The notes: a model not told the origin generated them from the letters alone. A stretch of 64,000 bases of DNA from Mesorhizobium ventifaucium (GCF_935822925.1 NZ_CAKXZS010000023.1:483384-547383); one strand, 5' to 3'. Numbered from the stretch's first letter, positions 7,302 to 17,020 are shown. A program made the numbers and translations.

Positions 7302-8681
7302 CTAGACCAGCATGCCCATCGGGTTTTCGATCATGCGCTTGAAGGCGACGAGGAGTTCGGCGCCGAGCGCGCCGTCGACAGCGCGGTGATCGGTCGACAA
7401 TGTCACCGACATAATGGTGGCGATCTTGATCTCACCGTTCTTGACCACCGCGCGCTCCTCGCCGGCGCCGACCGCCAGGATCGTCGCATGCGGCGGGTTG
7501 ATGACGGCGGCAAAGTCCTTGATGCCGAACATGCCGAGATTGGACACCGCCGTGGTGCCGCCCTGGTATTCTTCCGGCTTCAGCTTGCGGCTGCGCGCGC
7601 GGCTGGCAAGATCCTTCATCTCGTTGGAGATGACCGACAGCGTCTTTTCGTCGGCACGCCGGATGATTGGCGTGATCAGCCCGCCGGGGATCGACACGGC
7701 GACACCGACGTCAGCATGCTTGTGCTTGACCATGGCGCTCTCGGTCCATGACGCATTGGCATCCGGCACCGCCATCAGCGCCATTGCCATCGCTTTGATG
7801 ACCATGTCGTTGACCGACAGCTTGTAGGCCGGCGCCTCACCCTTGTCGGTCTTCTTCACCGGGGCGGCACCGTTGATCTGCGTGCGCAGCGCCAGAAGCG
7901 CATCAAGCTCGCAGTCGAGCGTCAGGTAGAAATGCGGGATGGTGGTCGTGGCCTCGACCAGCCGGCGCGCAATGGTCTTGCGCATGTTGTCATGCGGGAC
8001 AAGCTCGTAAGAGCCGTCGGCAAACAGTTTCAGCACCTGGTCGTCCGACATTGGCTTGGCTGCGGCCGCCGGAGCCGGAGCGCCGGCAGGTGCCGCTTTC
8101 GCGGCGGGTGCCGCCTTGGCGCCGCCGCTGGAGATCGCTGCATCGACATCGGCCTTGACCACGCGGCCATGCGGGCCGGAGCCGGTCACCGCGGAGACAT
8201 CGACACCGGCTTCCCGGGCGATGCGACGGGCCAGCGGCGAGGCGAAGACACGTTCGCCGCTTGCATGGCCATTCGCAATCGGAGCCGCCTGGGGCGCCGG
8301 TGCGGCCGCAGGTTTCGGCGCTTCCGGCTTTGGGGTTTCCGCCTTTGGTGCTTCAGTTTTGGGGGCTTCTGTTTTTGGTGCCTCAGCCTTTGCCGGCGCA
8401 GCGCCATCACCGCTCTTGGCGGCAGCCGCCGCATCCTCGCCTTCGGCTGCGAGCACGGCGATCAGCGCGTTGACCCTGACGCCTTCGGTGCCGGCCGGAA
8501 CCACCAGCTTGGCCACCGTGCCCTCATCGACGGCTTCAACTTCCATCGTCGCCTTGTCGGTCTCGATCTCGGCGATCACATCGCCCGGCGAAACCTTGTC
8601 GCCCTCCTTGACCAGCCACTTGGCAAGATTGCCCTCTTCCATAGTGGGCGACAGGGCCGGCATGGTGATATTGATCGGCAT
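7302..8681 (-). CDS. pdhC: Pyruvate dehydrogenase E2, dihydrolipoyl acetyltransferase
   Basis: Core subunit of the pyruvate dehydrogenase complex, transferring acetyl groups from lipoate to CoA. The 459-residue protein has one lipoyl domain (residues 1-80, lipoylated Lys43 in ETDKATMEVEAV), a linker rich in Ala, Pro and Lys with several EAPK-type repeats (about 92-135), a peripheral-subunit-binding domain (FASPLARRIAREAGVDV followed by GSGPHGRV), and a catalytic domain ending in STDHRAVDGALGAELL with the catalytic His and Asp. A single lipoyl domain is fewer than in E. coli, but E1 beta supplies another. It follows pdhB by 18 bases. Confidence 0.97.
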   Translation of the reverse strand: MPINITMPALSPTMEEGNLAKWLVKEGDKVSPGDVIAEIETDKATMEVEAVDEGTVAKLVVPAGTEGVRVNALIAVLAAEGEDAAAAAKSGDGAAPAKAEAPKTEAPKTEAPKAETPKPEAPKPAAAPAPQAAPIANGHASGERVFASPLARRIAREAGVDVSAVTGSGPHGRVVKADVDAAISSGGAKAAPAAKAAPAGAPAPAAAAKPMSDDQVLKLFADGSYELVPHDNMRKTIARRLVEATTTIPHFYLTLDCELDALLALRTQINGAAPVKKTDKGEAPAYKLSVNDMVIKAMAMALMAVPDANASWTESAMVKHKHADVGVAVSIPGGLITPIIRRADEKTLSVISNEMKDLASRARSRKLKPEEYQGGTTAVSNLGMFGIKDFAAVINPPHATILAVGAGEERAVVKNGEIKIATIMSVTLSTDHRAVDGALGAELLVAFKRMIENPMGMLV

Positions 8682-8699
8682 CTTGTCCTCCCGCCCTGC

Positions 8700-10130
<1,431 letters not shown>

Positions 10131-10145
10131 GGCCTTGCCCTCTCG

Positions 10146-11192
10146 TTACAGTACGATATCGGTCCAGAGCTCGGACGGATCCGGCTCTGCGTCGTTCTGG
10201 GCAAATTCGGCGGCGTCGGCGACAATGTCGCGGACCTCCTTGTCGAGGGCCTTGAGCTCGTCCTCATCAGCCCACTTCTTGTCGAGCAGGCGCGCCTTGA
10301 CCTGCTCGATCGGGTCGCGCTCGGAGCGCATCTTCTGCACTTCTTCCTTGGAGCGGTATTTTGCCGGGTCGGACATCGAGTGGCCGCGGTAGCGGTAGGT
10401 CTGCATTTCGAGAATCAGCGGCCCCTTGCCGTCACGGCACCATTCGGTGGCGAGATCACCGGCTGCCTTGACCGCGCGGACGTCCATGCCATCGACCTGG
10501 ATGCCGGGGATCTTGAAGGAGGCGCCGCGGTGCGAAAAATCCGTCTCGGCCGACGAACGCGTTACCGAGGTGCCCATGGCATAGCGGTTGTTCTCGATGA
10601 TGTAGATCACCGGCAGCTTCCACAGCGAGGCCATGTTGAAGCTCTCATAGACCTGGCCCTGATTGGCGGCGCCGTCGCCGAAATAGGTCAGTGTCACATT
10701 GTTATTGCCACGATAGCGATTGGCGAAGGCGAGGCCGGTGCCGAGCGAAACCTGCGCGCCGACAATGCCGTGGCCGCCGTAAAAATGCTTCTCCTTGGAG
10801 AACATGTGCATGGAGCCGCCCTTGCCCCTGGACAAGCCGCCGCGGCGCCCGGTCAATTCGGCCATGACGCCGCGCGGCGAAAGTTCCATCGCCAGCATAT
10901 GACCATGGTCGCGGTAGGCGGTGATCATCTGGTCGCCGTCGATCAGCGCCATCTTCATGCCGGTGACAACTGCTTCCTGGCCGATATAGAGGTGGCAGAA
11001 GCCGCCGATGAAGCCCATGCCGTAGAGTTGGCCGGCCTTTTCCTCGAAGCGGCGGATGAGCAGCATGCGCCGGTAGGCGTCAAGCTCCTCATCCTTGGTG
11101 AAGTCGACAGGTTTGGGGGCTGAAAGCCCTGCCGATTTGCCGTCGGATCTGGGTTTGGTTTTGGCAGGCGCTTTTCTGGCGGCGGTGGCCAT
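10146..11192 (-). CDS. pdhA: Pyruvate dehydrogenase E1 alpha subunit
   Basis: Alpha half of E1, which decarboxylates pyruvate on thiamine diphosphate. The 348-residue protein has the thiamine-binding signature GDGAANQGQVYESFNMA running to YIIENNRYAMGT, plus RFEEKAGQLYGMGFIGGFCH near the N-terminus and YRYRGHSMSDPAKYRSKEEV, the conserved loop that is phosphorylated in the mitochondrial enzyme. The first 30 residues are a Lys/Ala/Pro-rich, probably flexible tail. ATG 11192 has AGGGAG six bases upstream. It is the first gene of pdhABC; the 170-base gap to ftsB should hold the promoter. Confidence 0.97.
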   Translation of the reverse strand: MATAARKAPAKTKPRSDGKSAGLSAPKPVDFTKDEELDAYRRMLLIRRFEEKAGQLYGMGFIGGFCHLYIGQEAVVTGMKMALIDGDQMITAYRDHGHMLAMELSPRGVMAELTGRRGGLSRGKGGSMHMFSKEKHFYGGHGIVGAQVSLGTGLAFANRYRGNNNVTLTYFGDGAANQGQVYESFNMASLWKLPVIYIIENNRYAMGTSVTRSSAETDFSHRGASFKIPGIQVDGMDVRAVKAAGDLATEWCRDGKGPLILEMQTYRYRGHSMSDPAKYRSKEEVQKMRSERDPIEQVKARLLDKKWADEDELKALDKEVRDIVADAAEFAQNDAEPDPSELWTDIVL

Positions 11193-11363
11193 GCATCACT
11201 CCCTGTTGGCGTCTCTTGCGGACACTGAGGGAGATCAGTTCTCCCCACCGATTTGGCAAAGGCTAACACGCGAGAAAGCGTTTCGCCATGCTGAAAATGC
11301 ATGGCTGACATGCGTCTAAGCGATTAAAATCGTTGAAAATATCGGCGATTAACTTGAATTTGG

Positions 11364-11687
11364 TTATCTTGCCGTGGCCGGTAGCATGATGGTGATTTCA
11401 TCGGCGTGGGACACATTGAGCGCCTTGCGCGCCTGCTCATCGAGCATGTCCTTCTCCAGCGTGCCTTGGTGCATCAGCTGAACACGCCGCTGCAGATCGA
11501 GCCGGCGCGCCTTGACGGCATCGAGCTTACCTTGCAGGTCGACGGCTTCGGCTTCCAACCGGTATTTGGAATAGATGCCGAATTCGCCGTGGTAGGCGTG
11601 AAAGCCGAAATAGGCAAGGAACGCCACGCAGAGCGAGGGGATGATCAGCCGACCGGTATTTCTCTGCTTGTGCTGACGTGTCCACAT
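11364..11687 (-). CDS. ftsB: Septum formation initiator, FtsB/DivIC type
   Basis: A 107-residue bitopic membrane protein: a short basic cytoplasmic tail (WTRQHKQRNTGR), one transmembrane helix (about residues 14-32, IIPSLCVAFLAYFGFHAY) and a periplasmic coiled coil (about 42-80, EAEAVDLQGKLDAVKARRLD). This matches FtsB, which with FtsL and FtsQ links early and late divisome proteins. Its place between eno and the pdh genes is the usual location of ftsB near eno in many proteobacteria. It lies in the same direction as eno, about 200 bases downstream, after a terminator-like hairpin and a palindromic repeat, so it may have its own promoter. Confidence 0.88.
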   Translation of the reverse strand: MWTRQHKQRNTGRLIIPSLCVAFLAYFGFHAYHGEFGIYSKYRLEAEAVDLQGKLDAVKARRLDLQRRVQLMHQGTLEKDMLDEQARKALNVSHADEITIMLPATAR

Positions 11688-11699
11688 GATCCAAATCCC

Positions 11700-11743
11700 T
11701 TAGAGCGCCGCGCGCCCGCTTGGACGCGCAAAGGGCGCTCTAA
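11700..11743. repeat. Dispersed palindrome, type B
   Basis: TTAGAGCGCC at one end pairs with GGGCGCTCTAA at the other around a GC-rich centre containing CTTGGACGCG. The same end motif (TTAGAGCG ... CGCTCTAA) and central TCCAA/TTGGA recur at 42617-42661. It lies between eno and ftsB. Confidence 0.7.
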
Positions 11744-11821
11744 CACTCTGCGACCTCGCCCTTTCTCGCCCGATTGTGCTTAATGGACGGTTACGGACGA
11801 CCGGATCTGGCGGTGTGGAAA

Positions 11822-11845
11822 CAAAAAAGGCGAGAATGCCCCGCC
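11822..11845 (-). terminator. Probable terminator after eno
   Basis: On the minus strand GGCGGG pairs with TCTCGCC (six pairs, one G-U) around a short loop and is followed by TTTTTTG. It lies about 45 bases after the eno stop codon. The stem is short, so termination may be partial. Confidence 0.6.
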
Positions 11846-11887
11846 CCTTCGTTTTCGAATTTTCTGGGTTTTCGGATTTTCTGCGGC

Positions 11888-13162
11888 TCAGCCCTTCACG
11901 ATCGACTTGCCGGCGTAGAGCGCCTGCTTGCCGAGCTCTTCCTCGATGCGGATGAGCTGATTGTACTTGGCCATGCGATCCGATCGCGACAGCGACCCCG
12001 TCTTGATCTGCCCGCAATTGGTGGCGACGGCGAGATCGGCGATGGTCGAATCTTCGGTTTCGCCCGAGCGGTGCGACATGACCGCGGTGTAGCCGGCCTT
12101 GTGCGCGGTCTCGACGGCGTCGAGCGTTTCGGTCAGTGAGCCGATCTGGTTGACCTTGACCAGGATAGAATTGGCGACGCCCATGCGGATGCCGTCGCGC
12201 AGCCGGGCCGTATTGGTGACGAACAGATCGTCGCCAACCAGTTGGATCTTGTTGCCGATGAGGTCGGTCAGCGTTTTCCAGCCGTCCCAGTCGTCTTCGG
12301 CCAGCCCATCCTCGATGGTGATGATCGGATAGTCCGCGGCGAGCTTGGCCAGATACTTGGCCTGGGTCTTCGGATCGCGGGTCTTCTTCTCGCCTTCATA
12401 GACGTAGTTGCCGTCCTTGAAGAATTCGGTCGCGGCGCAGTCGAGGCCGAGCGCAACCTCTTCGCCCGGCTTGAAGCCGGCCTTCTCGATTGATTCCATG
12501 ATGAAATCGAGCGCGGCGGGCGCGCTTTTCAAGTTAGGAGCGAAGCCGCCCTCGTCACCGACATTGGTGTTGTGGCCGGCGTCCTTCAGCCGCTTCCTCA
12601 GCGTATGGAAGATTTCCGAACCCCAGCGCACGCCGTCACGCAGTGTCGGCGCGCCGATCGGCAGAATCATGAATTCCTGGAAATCGATCGGGTTATCGGC
12701 ATGGGCGCCACCGTTGATGATGTTCATCATCGGCACCGGAAGCACATGCGCCTTGGTGCCGCCGACATAGCGGTAGAGCGGCAGGCCAGCCGCTTCCGCC
12801 GCAGCCTTGGCTACAGCCAGCGAGACACCGAGGATGGCGTTAGCGCCGAGGCGGCTCTTGTTGGGCGTGCCGTCGAGCTCGATCATGGTCTGGTCGATGT
12901 GGATCTGGTTCTCGGCTTCCATGCCGCCGATCGCCTCGAACAGCTCGCCATTGACGGCCTCTACCGCCTGGAGGACGCCCTTGCCGAGATAACGGGCGCC
13001 GCCGTCACGCAGTTCGACCGCCTCATGCGCGCCGGTCGAGGCGCCGGAAGGCACCGCAGCGCGGCCCATCGAGCCGTCTTCGAGCACGACGTCGACCTCG
13101 ACGGTCGGGTTTCCGCGGCTGTCCAGGATTTCACGCCCGACAATGTCGATGATGGCAGTCAT
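11888..13162 (-). CDS. eno: Enolase
   Basis: Glycolytic enzyme converting 2-phosphoglycerate to phosphoenolpyruvate. The 424-residue protein has the normal length and motifs: REILDSRGNPTVEVDV at the N-terminus, PSGASTGAHEAVELRD, NIINGGAHADN, the Mg-binding region TIEDGLAEDDWDGW, the catalytic-Lys region SILVKVNQIGSLTET, and SHRSGETEDSTIADL. I chose ATG 13162 (MTAIIDIVG) over an upstream start at 13282 because the extra 40 residues are arginine-rich non-coding translation. It lies upstream of ftsB and the pdh operon, linking lower glycolysis to acetyl-CoA production. Confidence 0.98.
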   Translation of the reverse strand: MTAIIDIVGREILDSRGNPTVEVDVVLEDGSMGRAAVPSGASTGAHEAVELRDGGARYLGKGVLQAVEAVNGELFEAIGGMEAENQIHIDQTMIELDGTPNKSRLGANAILGVSLAVAKAAAEAAGLPLYRYVGGTKAHVLPVPMMNIINGGAHADNPIDFQEFMILPIGAPTLRDGVRWGSEIFHTLRKRLKDAGHNTNVGDEGGFAPNLKSAPAALDFIMESIEKAGFKPGEEVALGLDCAATEFFKDGNYVYEGEKKTRDPKTQAKYLAKLAADYPIITIEDGLAEDDWDGWKTLTDLIGNKIQLVGDDLFVTNTARLRDGIRMGVANSILVKVNQIGSLTETLDAVETAHKAGYTAVMSHRSGETEDSTIADLAVATNCGQIKTGSLSRSDRMAKYNQLIRIEEELGKQALYAGKSIVKG

Positions 13163-13385
13163 TGCGATGTCCCCGATTGATCTGACGAAGCGTCGCGCAC
13201 GTCTTAGCCAAAGTGCTGCAAAACGCAATCGGGGCGCCCGCAAATATCGGCGCCACTTCCGCCACATCGAATCACGAAGCACAAATTGCTGTCATCATAA
13301 GTCATGTCAGTCATAAGCCTTGGCGGCGTGCGGCTTTCTGGTTTATGCTCACAGTCGCGCGGGGCGAAACAGGAGGAGTTTCGCC

Positions 13386-13505
13386 ATGTCTCAGTTGAGC
13401 GGTATTGTGAGTTTGTTCCTGATCGCGGCGGCGTTTTTGACGTCGTGTGACACTCAGCAGCCTCAACAGGGCGCGGTAGAGTTGTCGACCCTTGCAGCGG
13501 AGTAG
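13386..13505 (+). CDS. Very small predicted lipoprotein (39 residues)
   Basis: An open frame of 39 codons starts at ATG 13386, eight bases after a strong AGGAGG ribosome site, and ends just before a perfect terminator; both signals argue that it is real. The peptide has a hydrophobic signal sequence (GIVSLFLIAAAFL) ending in a lipobox LTSC, so the mature lipoprotein would be about 20 residues beginning CDTQQPQQG. Small entericidin-like lipoproteins have this layout, but I recognise no family. It stands alone on the plus strand between two minus-strand genes; the 220 bases upstream must hold its promoter and that of eno. Confidence 0.7.
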   Translation: MSQLSGIVSLFLIAAAFLTSCDTQQPQQGAVELSTLAAE

Positions 13506-13517
13506 ATATCCTGCAGA

Positions 13518-13547
13518 AAAGGCCCCCGGTTCAACCGGGGGCCCTTT
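13518..13547. terminator. Strong terminator after the small lipoprotein gene
   Basis: GGCCCCCGG (13521-13529) pairs perfectly with CCGGGGGCC (13535-13543) around TTCAA, flanked by AAAA upstream and TTT downstream. It serves the plus-strand lipoprotein gene and, read on the other strand, the PRC-barrel gene that ends 19 bases further on. Confidence 0.88.
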
Positions 13548-13565
13548 GATTCCGGCAGAGCAAGA

Positions 13566-13931
13566 TCAATGCCAATAAGGCTCGACCTTGTAGTAACTGT
13601 ATGAAGCATCACGCGCGGCTTCGCCGTCGGCGCCCGTCAATTCGTCGATCGAATAGGCGGGAGCTGCCTTCAGTTGCTCCTTGGTGAACGGCACGACGTA
13701 GCCGCCCTTGTCCTCGTCATAGTCGAGGCTCGCCCACGGAATGGCGTGGTACTTCTCGCCGATGCCGAGAAATCCGCCAAAGCCGATCACGGCAAACATG
13801 ATTCCATTCGATAGTTTGTCGAGCATGACATCCTCGATGTCGCCGATGTGCGTGCCTTCCGTGTTGTAGACGGAAGTGCCGATCACCCGCGAGGCAGCGA
13901 TGGCTTCAGTGTGTCCTGTCTGGGTTGTCAT
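13566..13931 (-). CDS. PRC-barrel domain protein
   Basis: A 121-residue soluble protein with one PRC-barrel domain (about residues 12-85): ASRVIGTSVYNTEGTHIGDI, then EDVMLDKLSNGIMFAVIGFG and GEKYHAIPWASLDYDEDKGG. Stand-alone members of this type are abundant in rhizobia and often stress-associated, but their molecular role is unknown; the fold also occurs in RimM and photosynthetic reaction-centre H subunits. The C-terminus is tyrosine-rich (YSYYKVEPYWH). It is a monocistronic-looking gene with a bidirectional terminator downstream and about 100 non-coding bases separating it from dodecin. Confidence 0.87.
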   Translation of the reverse strand: MTTQTGHTEAIAASRVIGTSVYNTEGTHIGDIEDVMLDKLSNGIMFAVIGFGGFLGIGEKYHAIPWASLDYDEDKGGYVVPFTKEQLKAAPAYSIDELTGADGEAARDASYSYYKVEPYWH

Positions 13932-14028
13932 GATGTGCTCCTTTTGTCGTTCACTTCAGGTTCGACAATGAGGAAAGGGCTGCGAAGGTTCCAGACTTTT
14001 ATGGACGCGGTCATACGTGCAGGGCTGA

Positions 14029-14232
14029 TCACTCAGCGAGGATGAAGGTGACCTTCATGTTGACGCGGTAGGCGGAGATCTTGCCGTTCTCGACGACGAC
14101 CTTCTGGTCCTGGATCCAGGCGCCTTCGACGTTCTTCAATGTCTTTGCGGCGCGGGCAATCCCCTGTTCGATGGCGTCCTGAAAGCTGTTATTCGACGAT
14201 GATGTGATTTCGGTGACGCGGGCGACGGACAT
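14029..14232 (-). CDS. Dodecin family flavin-binding protein
   Basis: A 67-residue protein of the dodecin family, small dodecameric proteins that bind and store flavins. It has the usual length and pattern: VTEITSSSNNSFQDAIEQGI, ARAAKTLKNVEGAWIQDQKV with the conserved Trp that stacks on the flavin, and ISAYRVNMKVTFILAE. I start at ATG 14232 (MSVARVTEI); a start five codons upstream would add MEEEA, which is translation of the ribosome-site region (GGAGGAAG). It is probably monocistronic between kdsA and the PRC-barrel gene. Confidence 0.93.
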   Translation of the reverse strand: MSVARVTEITSSSNNSFQDAIEQGIARAAKTLKNVEGAWIQDQKVVVENGKISAYRVNMKVTFILAE

Positions 14233-14334
14233 GGCTTCCTCCTCCAAGGCACTCGGTTGCCTGGGCAGCGTACAACCGGCGCCTGTTGATCACAAGTTTC
14301 GGGGTCGGAATTAGGGCTGGACCGCTGAACTTGC

Positions 14335-15165
14335 TCAGCCCTTGGCGACGCGATCGAATGCCATCAGCCTTTCAAGCAGCGCCCGAAGGTCCTTCAGCGG
14401 CACCATGTTGGGACCGTCGGAGGGGGCGTTGTCGGGATCCTGATGCGTCTCGATGAAGACGCCGGCGACACCGACCGCGACCGCGGCGCGCGCCAGCGTC
14501 TCGACGAAACGGCGATCGCCACCTGACGAGCCGCCCTGCCCGCCCGGCTGCTGCACCGAATGCGTGGCGTCGAAAATCACCGGCGCGCCGATCTCGGCCA
14601 TGATCGGCAGGGCGCGCATATCGGACACCAGCGTGTTGTAGCCGAAGGAAGCGCCGCGCTCGGTGACCAGCACATTGGCGTTGCCAGAACCGGTGACCTT
14701 GGCGACGACGTTCTTCATGTCCCACGGTGCGAGGAACTGGCCCTTCTTCACATTGACGACCTTGCCAGTTCTTGCCGCCGCGATCAGCAGATCGGTCTGG
14801 CGGCTGAGGAAAGCCGGAATCTGCAGGATATCGACATGCGGCGCCACGAGCGCGCACTGTTCCTCGGTGTGGATATCGGTCAGGATCGGCAGCGAAAACG
14901 CCTTGCGCAAATCGTCGAAGACGGGCAGCGCCGCGTCGAGCCCGGCGCCGCGCGTGCCGCCAAGCGAAGTGCGGTTGGCCTTGTCGTAACTGGTCTTGTA
15001 GACGAGGCCCAGCCCGAGCTTCTCGGTCAGTTCCTTCAGTGCGCCAGCCATGTCGAAGGCGTGCTGGCGCGATTCAAGCTGGCACGGGCCGGCAATCAGC
15101 GACAGCGGCGCGGTGTTGCCGAAGACGACATTGCCGACGGTTACGGACGAATTGGGCTTGCTCAT
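14335..15165 (-). CDS. kdsA: KDO-8-phosphate synthase
   Basis: Condenses arabinose 5-phosphate with phosphoenolpyruvate to form 3-deoxy-D-manno-octulosonate 8-phosphate, the precursor of the lipopolysaccharide inner core. The 276-residue protein has LIAGPCQLESRQHAFDMAG, SYDKANRTSLGGTRGAG, ILTDIHTEEQCA, DILQIPAFLSRQTDLL, KKGQFLAPWDMKN, VTERGASFGYNTLVSDMR and DATHSVQQPGG, all typical of KdsA. Its ATG overlaps the stop of the upstream glyoxalase-like gene by four bases, so translation is coupled. Enolase, whose product is a KdsA substrate, is close by. Confidence 0.97.
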   Translation of the reverse strand: MSKPNSSVTVGNVVFGNTAPLSLIAGPCQLESRQHAFDMAGALKELTEKLGLGLVYKTSYDKANRTSLGGTRGAGLDAALPVFDDLRKAFSLPILTDIHTEEQCALVAPHVDILQIPAFLSRQTDLLIAAARTGKVVNVKKGQFLAPWDMKNVVAKVTGSGNANVLVTERGASFGYNTLVSDMRALPIMAEIGAPVIFDATHSVQQPGGQGGSSGGDRRFVETLARAAVAVGVAGVFIETHQDPDNAPSDGPNMVPLKDLRALLERLMAFDRVAKG

Positions 15166-16085
15166 GCTTTCTCCTGGAAAACGAAGGCCGCACCCTGCCC
15201 GGATACCGGCCGCACGACAATATCATCGCCGCGTATGTCGTGTTCGACGGAACTGGCTGCAAGCAGCTTGGCGACCGTGTCCGCGCGGCGAACTGAGAAG
15301 ACGATCGCCGCGAAGCGGAGTTCCGATGGCGCGCCGGCAGGTATGCCGAAGCGCGTTTCGAAAGCGGCGGGGTCAAGCAGGGTCAAGGTCGCGTTCGGCA
15401 GGTCAAACGCTGTGCTGCTCCCCTGCCCGGTCGCCGGACTGCGCGTCGCGATCGAAATCAATCGGCGCTGTTCGGATGGCTCGCTGCTAACCGCCACGAC
15501 TTCGATAATGCCGGTTGCGCCATTGGCGTGGACCTGCAACGCGCCGCGGTCCACTTTCGGCGCATTGATCCGCTCACAGGCAAACAGGAATGCGTCCGTC
15601 GCCCCGTTGCCGGAGGCGAAGGCCAGTTTGAACGATGCCGTGTCGCTGTTGCCCGCCGCGTCGGTGAAGGCGCGCGAAAAGCTCAGCATCCCTCCAGCCG
15701 ACAGGCCCGCTTCGACATAGCGTGCGTGGTCGGCATCGGCATTTTGGGTGCCCAGGACGAGAGCGGAAAATCCCTCATTGCCGCAGCTGTCGCGATAGGC
15801 ACGATCGCGCGCGACGAAGACGTTGCCGTCGGCAATCGCTTTCGCCGCCGCTTGCGCATTGCCCACTGCCAGCGGCTCGAGATAGATGCCGTCTTCAAGG
15901 AAGACGCAGCAGTTTTCCGTGCCGAAAGGATGGGTGCCGGTCGGCGCCACGACAAAGCCAAGCGAAACCAGCCGCGCCCGCGCCACGTCGAGGCTCGCGG
16001 TCGGCAGCACAAGATGGTCAAGTGAATATGCGCCGGGCGGATAAGCGCCGGGCGAATGAGGGCGTGCTGGCATCGTCTCGGTCAT
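15162..16085 (-). CDS. Glyoxalase-like (VOC superfamily) protein
   Basis: A 307-residue protein with an N-terminal glyoxalase-like segment: SLDHLVLPTASLDVARARLV (metal-ligand-type His), GFVVAPTGTHPFGTENCCVF and FLEDGIYLEPLAV (ligand-type Glu). The arrangement resembles the Glyoxalase_3-type family; the second half (from about ASFKLAFASG) looks like a degenerate second VOC module. The substrate is unknown. It overlaps kdsA by four bases, so the two are translationally coupled. No clear ribosome site precedes ATG 16085; an internal ATG four codons later is possible. Confidence 0.75.
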   Translation of the reverse strand: MTETMPARPHSPGAYPPGAYSLDHLVLPTASLDVARARLVSLGFVVAPTGTHPFGTENCCVFLEDGIYLEPLAVGNAQAAAKAIADGNVFVARDRAYRDSCGNEGFSALVLGTQNADADHARYVEAGLSAGGMLSFSRAFTDAAGNSDTASFKLAFASGNGATDAFLFACERINAPKVDRGALQVHANGATGIIEVVAVSSEPSEQRRLISIATRSPATGQGSSTAFDLPNATLTLLDPAAFETRFGIPAGAPSELRFAAIVFSVRRADTVAKLLAASSVEHDIRGDDIVVRPVSGQGAAFVFQEKA

Positions 16086-16271
16086 GCCGGCGCGGTGTGC
16101 ATCATTCCAGAAGTTGGTTCAAGAGCCCTCGCCTGACGCGCAGGGATTTCATAGCGGCAGCGATGGCTGTTCTTGCCCATGCTGGGTCTGGACGCCCCAG
16201 AGCGGCCGGGCGCTGATCCGACCGAACCAACCGCCGCAGACGGAGTCGCTCCTGCTTGGGTCAGTTTCTCT

Positions 16272-16562
16272 TCAAGTCGCAGCCACAATGTCCGCCGAAT
16301 AGCGCAATTCGCGCAACGGTTTGACCTGGCTGGTCGTCTCGGCATAGAGCGGGTGCGCCTTGTAGGCGGCCAGAGCGGCGTCATCCTCGAACTCGGCATA
16401 AACGACCACGTCGATCTCGTCCGAAAGCGGGTCGACCTTGGTGTTGAGCGTCACCTCGAACAGACGGGAATGGGGGATGTTGCCCAGCGCCAGCAAGCCG
16501 GTCCGTACGGCCTCGACATCCTCTTTGTGCCGTGCGCTGAAGAAAACGATATGCCGGATCAA
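16272..16562 (-). CDS. Dabb (stress-responsive A/B barrel) family protein
   Basis: A 96-residue protein with the dimeric alpha+beta barrel pattern: IRHIVFFSARHKEDVEAVR, a central EVTLNTKVDPLSDEIDVVVY, and FEDDAALAAYKAHPLYAETT, the last being the most typical Dabb segment. Roles vary within the family, from stress proteins to polyketide cyclases, so no reaction can be assigned. The start is probably TTG at 16562: no ATG fits, homologous proteins begin with (M)IRHIV, and GAGGAGG lies six bases upstream. A 19-base direct repeat sits just upstream. Confidence 0.8.
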   Translation of the reverse strand: MIRHIVFFSARHKEDVEAVRTGLLALGNIPHSRLFEVTLNTKVDPLSDEIDVVVYAEFEDDAALAAYKAHPLYAETTSQVKPLRELRYSADIVAAT

Positions 16563-16590
16563 CCCCAGCCTCCTCGATCGATGTGCAAGC

Positions 16591-16628
16591 GTGTTTTGTG
16601 TGGGCGACCGTGTTTTGTGTGGGCAACA
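16591..16628. repeat. 19-base tandem duplication upstream of the Dabb gene
   Basis: GTGTTTTGTGTGGGC occurs at 16591-16605 and again at 16610-16624, in register with a period of 19. It begins 29 bases upstream of the Dabb start codon, in its promoter or leader region. Confidence 0.8.
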
Positions 16629-16687
16629 CGGGCGCGTCAACCGGCAACGATGTCGCGGCAACAACGCGTTGCGCGGGGCGAGGAAAC

Positions 16688-16822
16688 CTACATCATACCG
16701 GTGATGTAGCGCGCGATGCGCGTTATCTCCCTGACCGTGGTGTCGAGATAGCTGCCCTGATTGTAGAGTCCGTCCCAGATCAGGAAGAACGTGACGGCGC
16801 AGATGACGATGACATAACGCAT
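16688..16822 (-). CDS. Small single-span membrane protein (44 residues)
   Basis: A 44-codon frame starting MRYVIVICAVTFFLIWDGLY: one hydrophobic helix (residues 3-18), then NQGSYLDTTVREITRIARYI, a short charged segment that could be an amphipathic helix. I recall similar unnamed proteins in other rhizobia with a WDGLYN motif after the helix, but I have no function for them. No obvious ribosome site is visible. It lies between the Dabb gene and NDH-2 in the same direction, with about 125 and 200 non-coding bases on either side. It is a plausible but unproven gene. Confidence 0.6.
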   Translation of the reverse strand: MRYVIVICAVTFFLIWDGLYNQGSYLDTTVREITRIARYITGMM

Positions 16823-17020
16823 GGCTAGAACTACTGCATCTGGGTGGCTGCAACCATAGTGATTCCGGCGTTGATCAGCGCCCTCCCGCAAAATCTTTCC
16901 ATGATCCGTGTTGGCTTATCTTGGCTCTTTCCTTTTGATGACGTGAGAGATCGCTGCGGGATTCATCAGGAAGCGGCGTTGGCGCCTTGGCGTGCGGATG
17001 CATGTGCGCGCGCGGAGACT

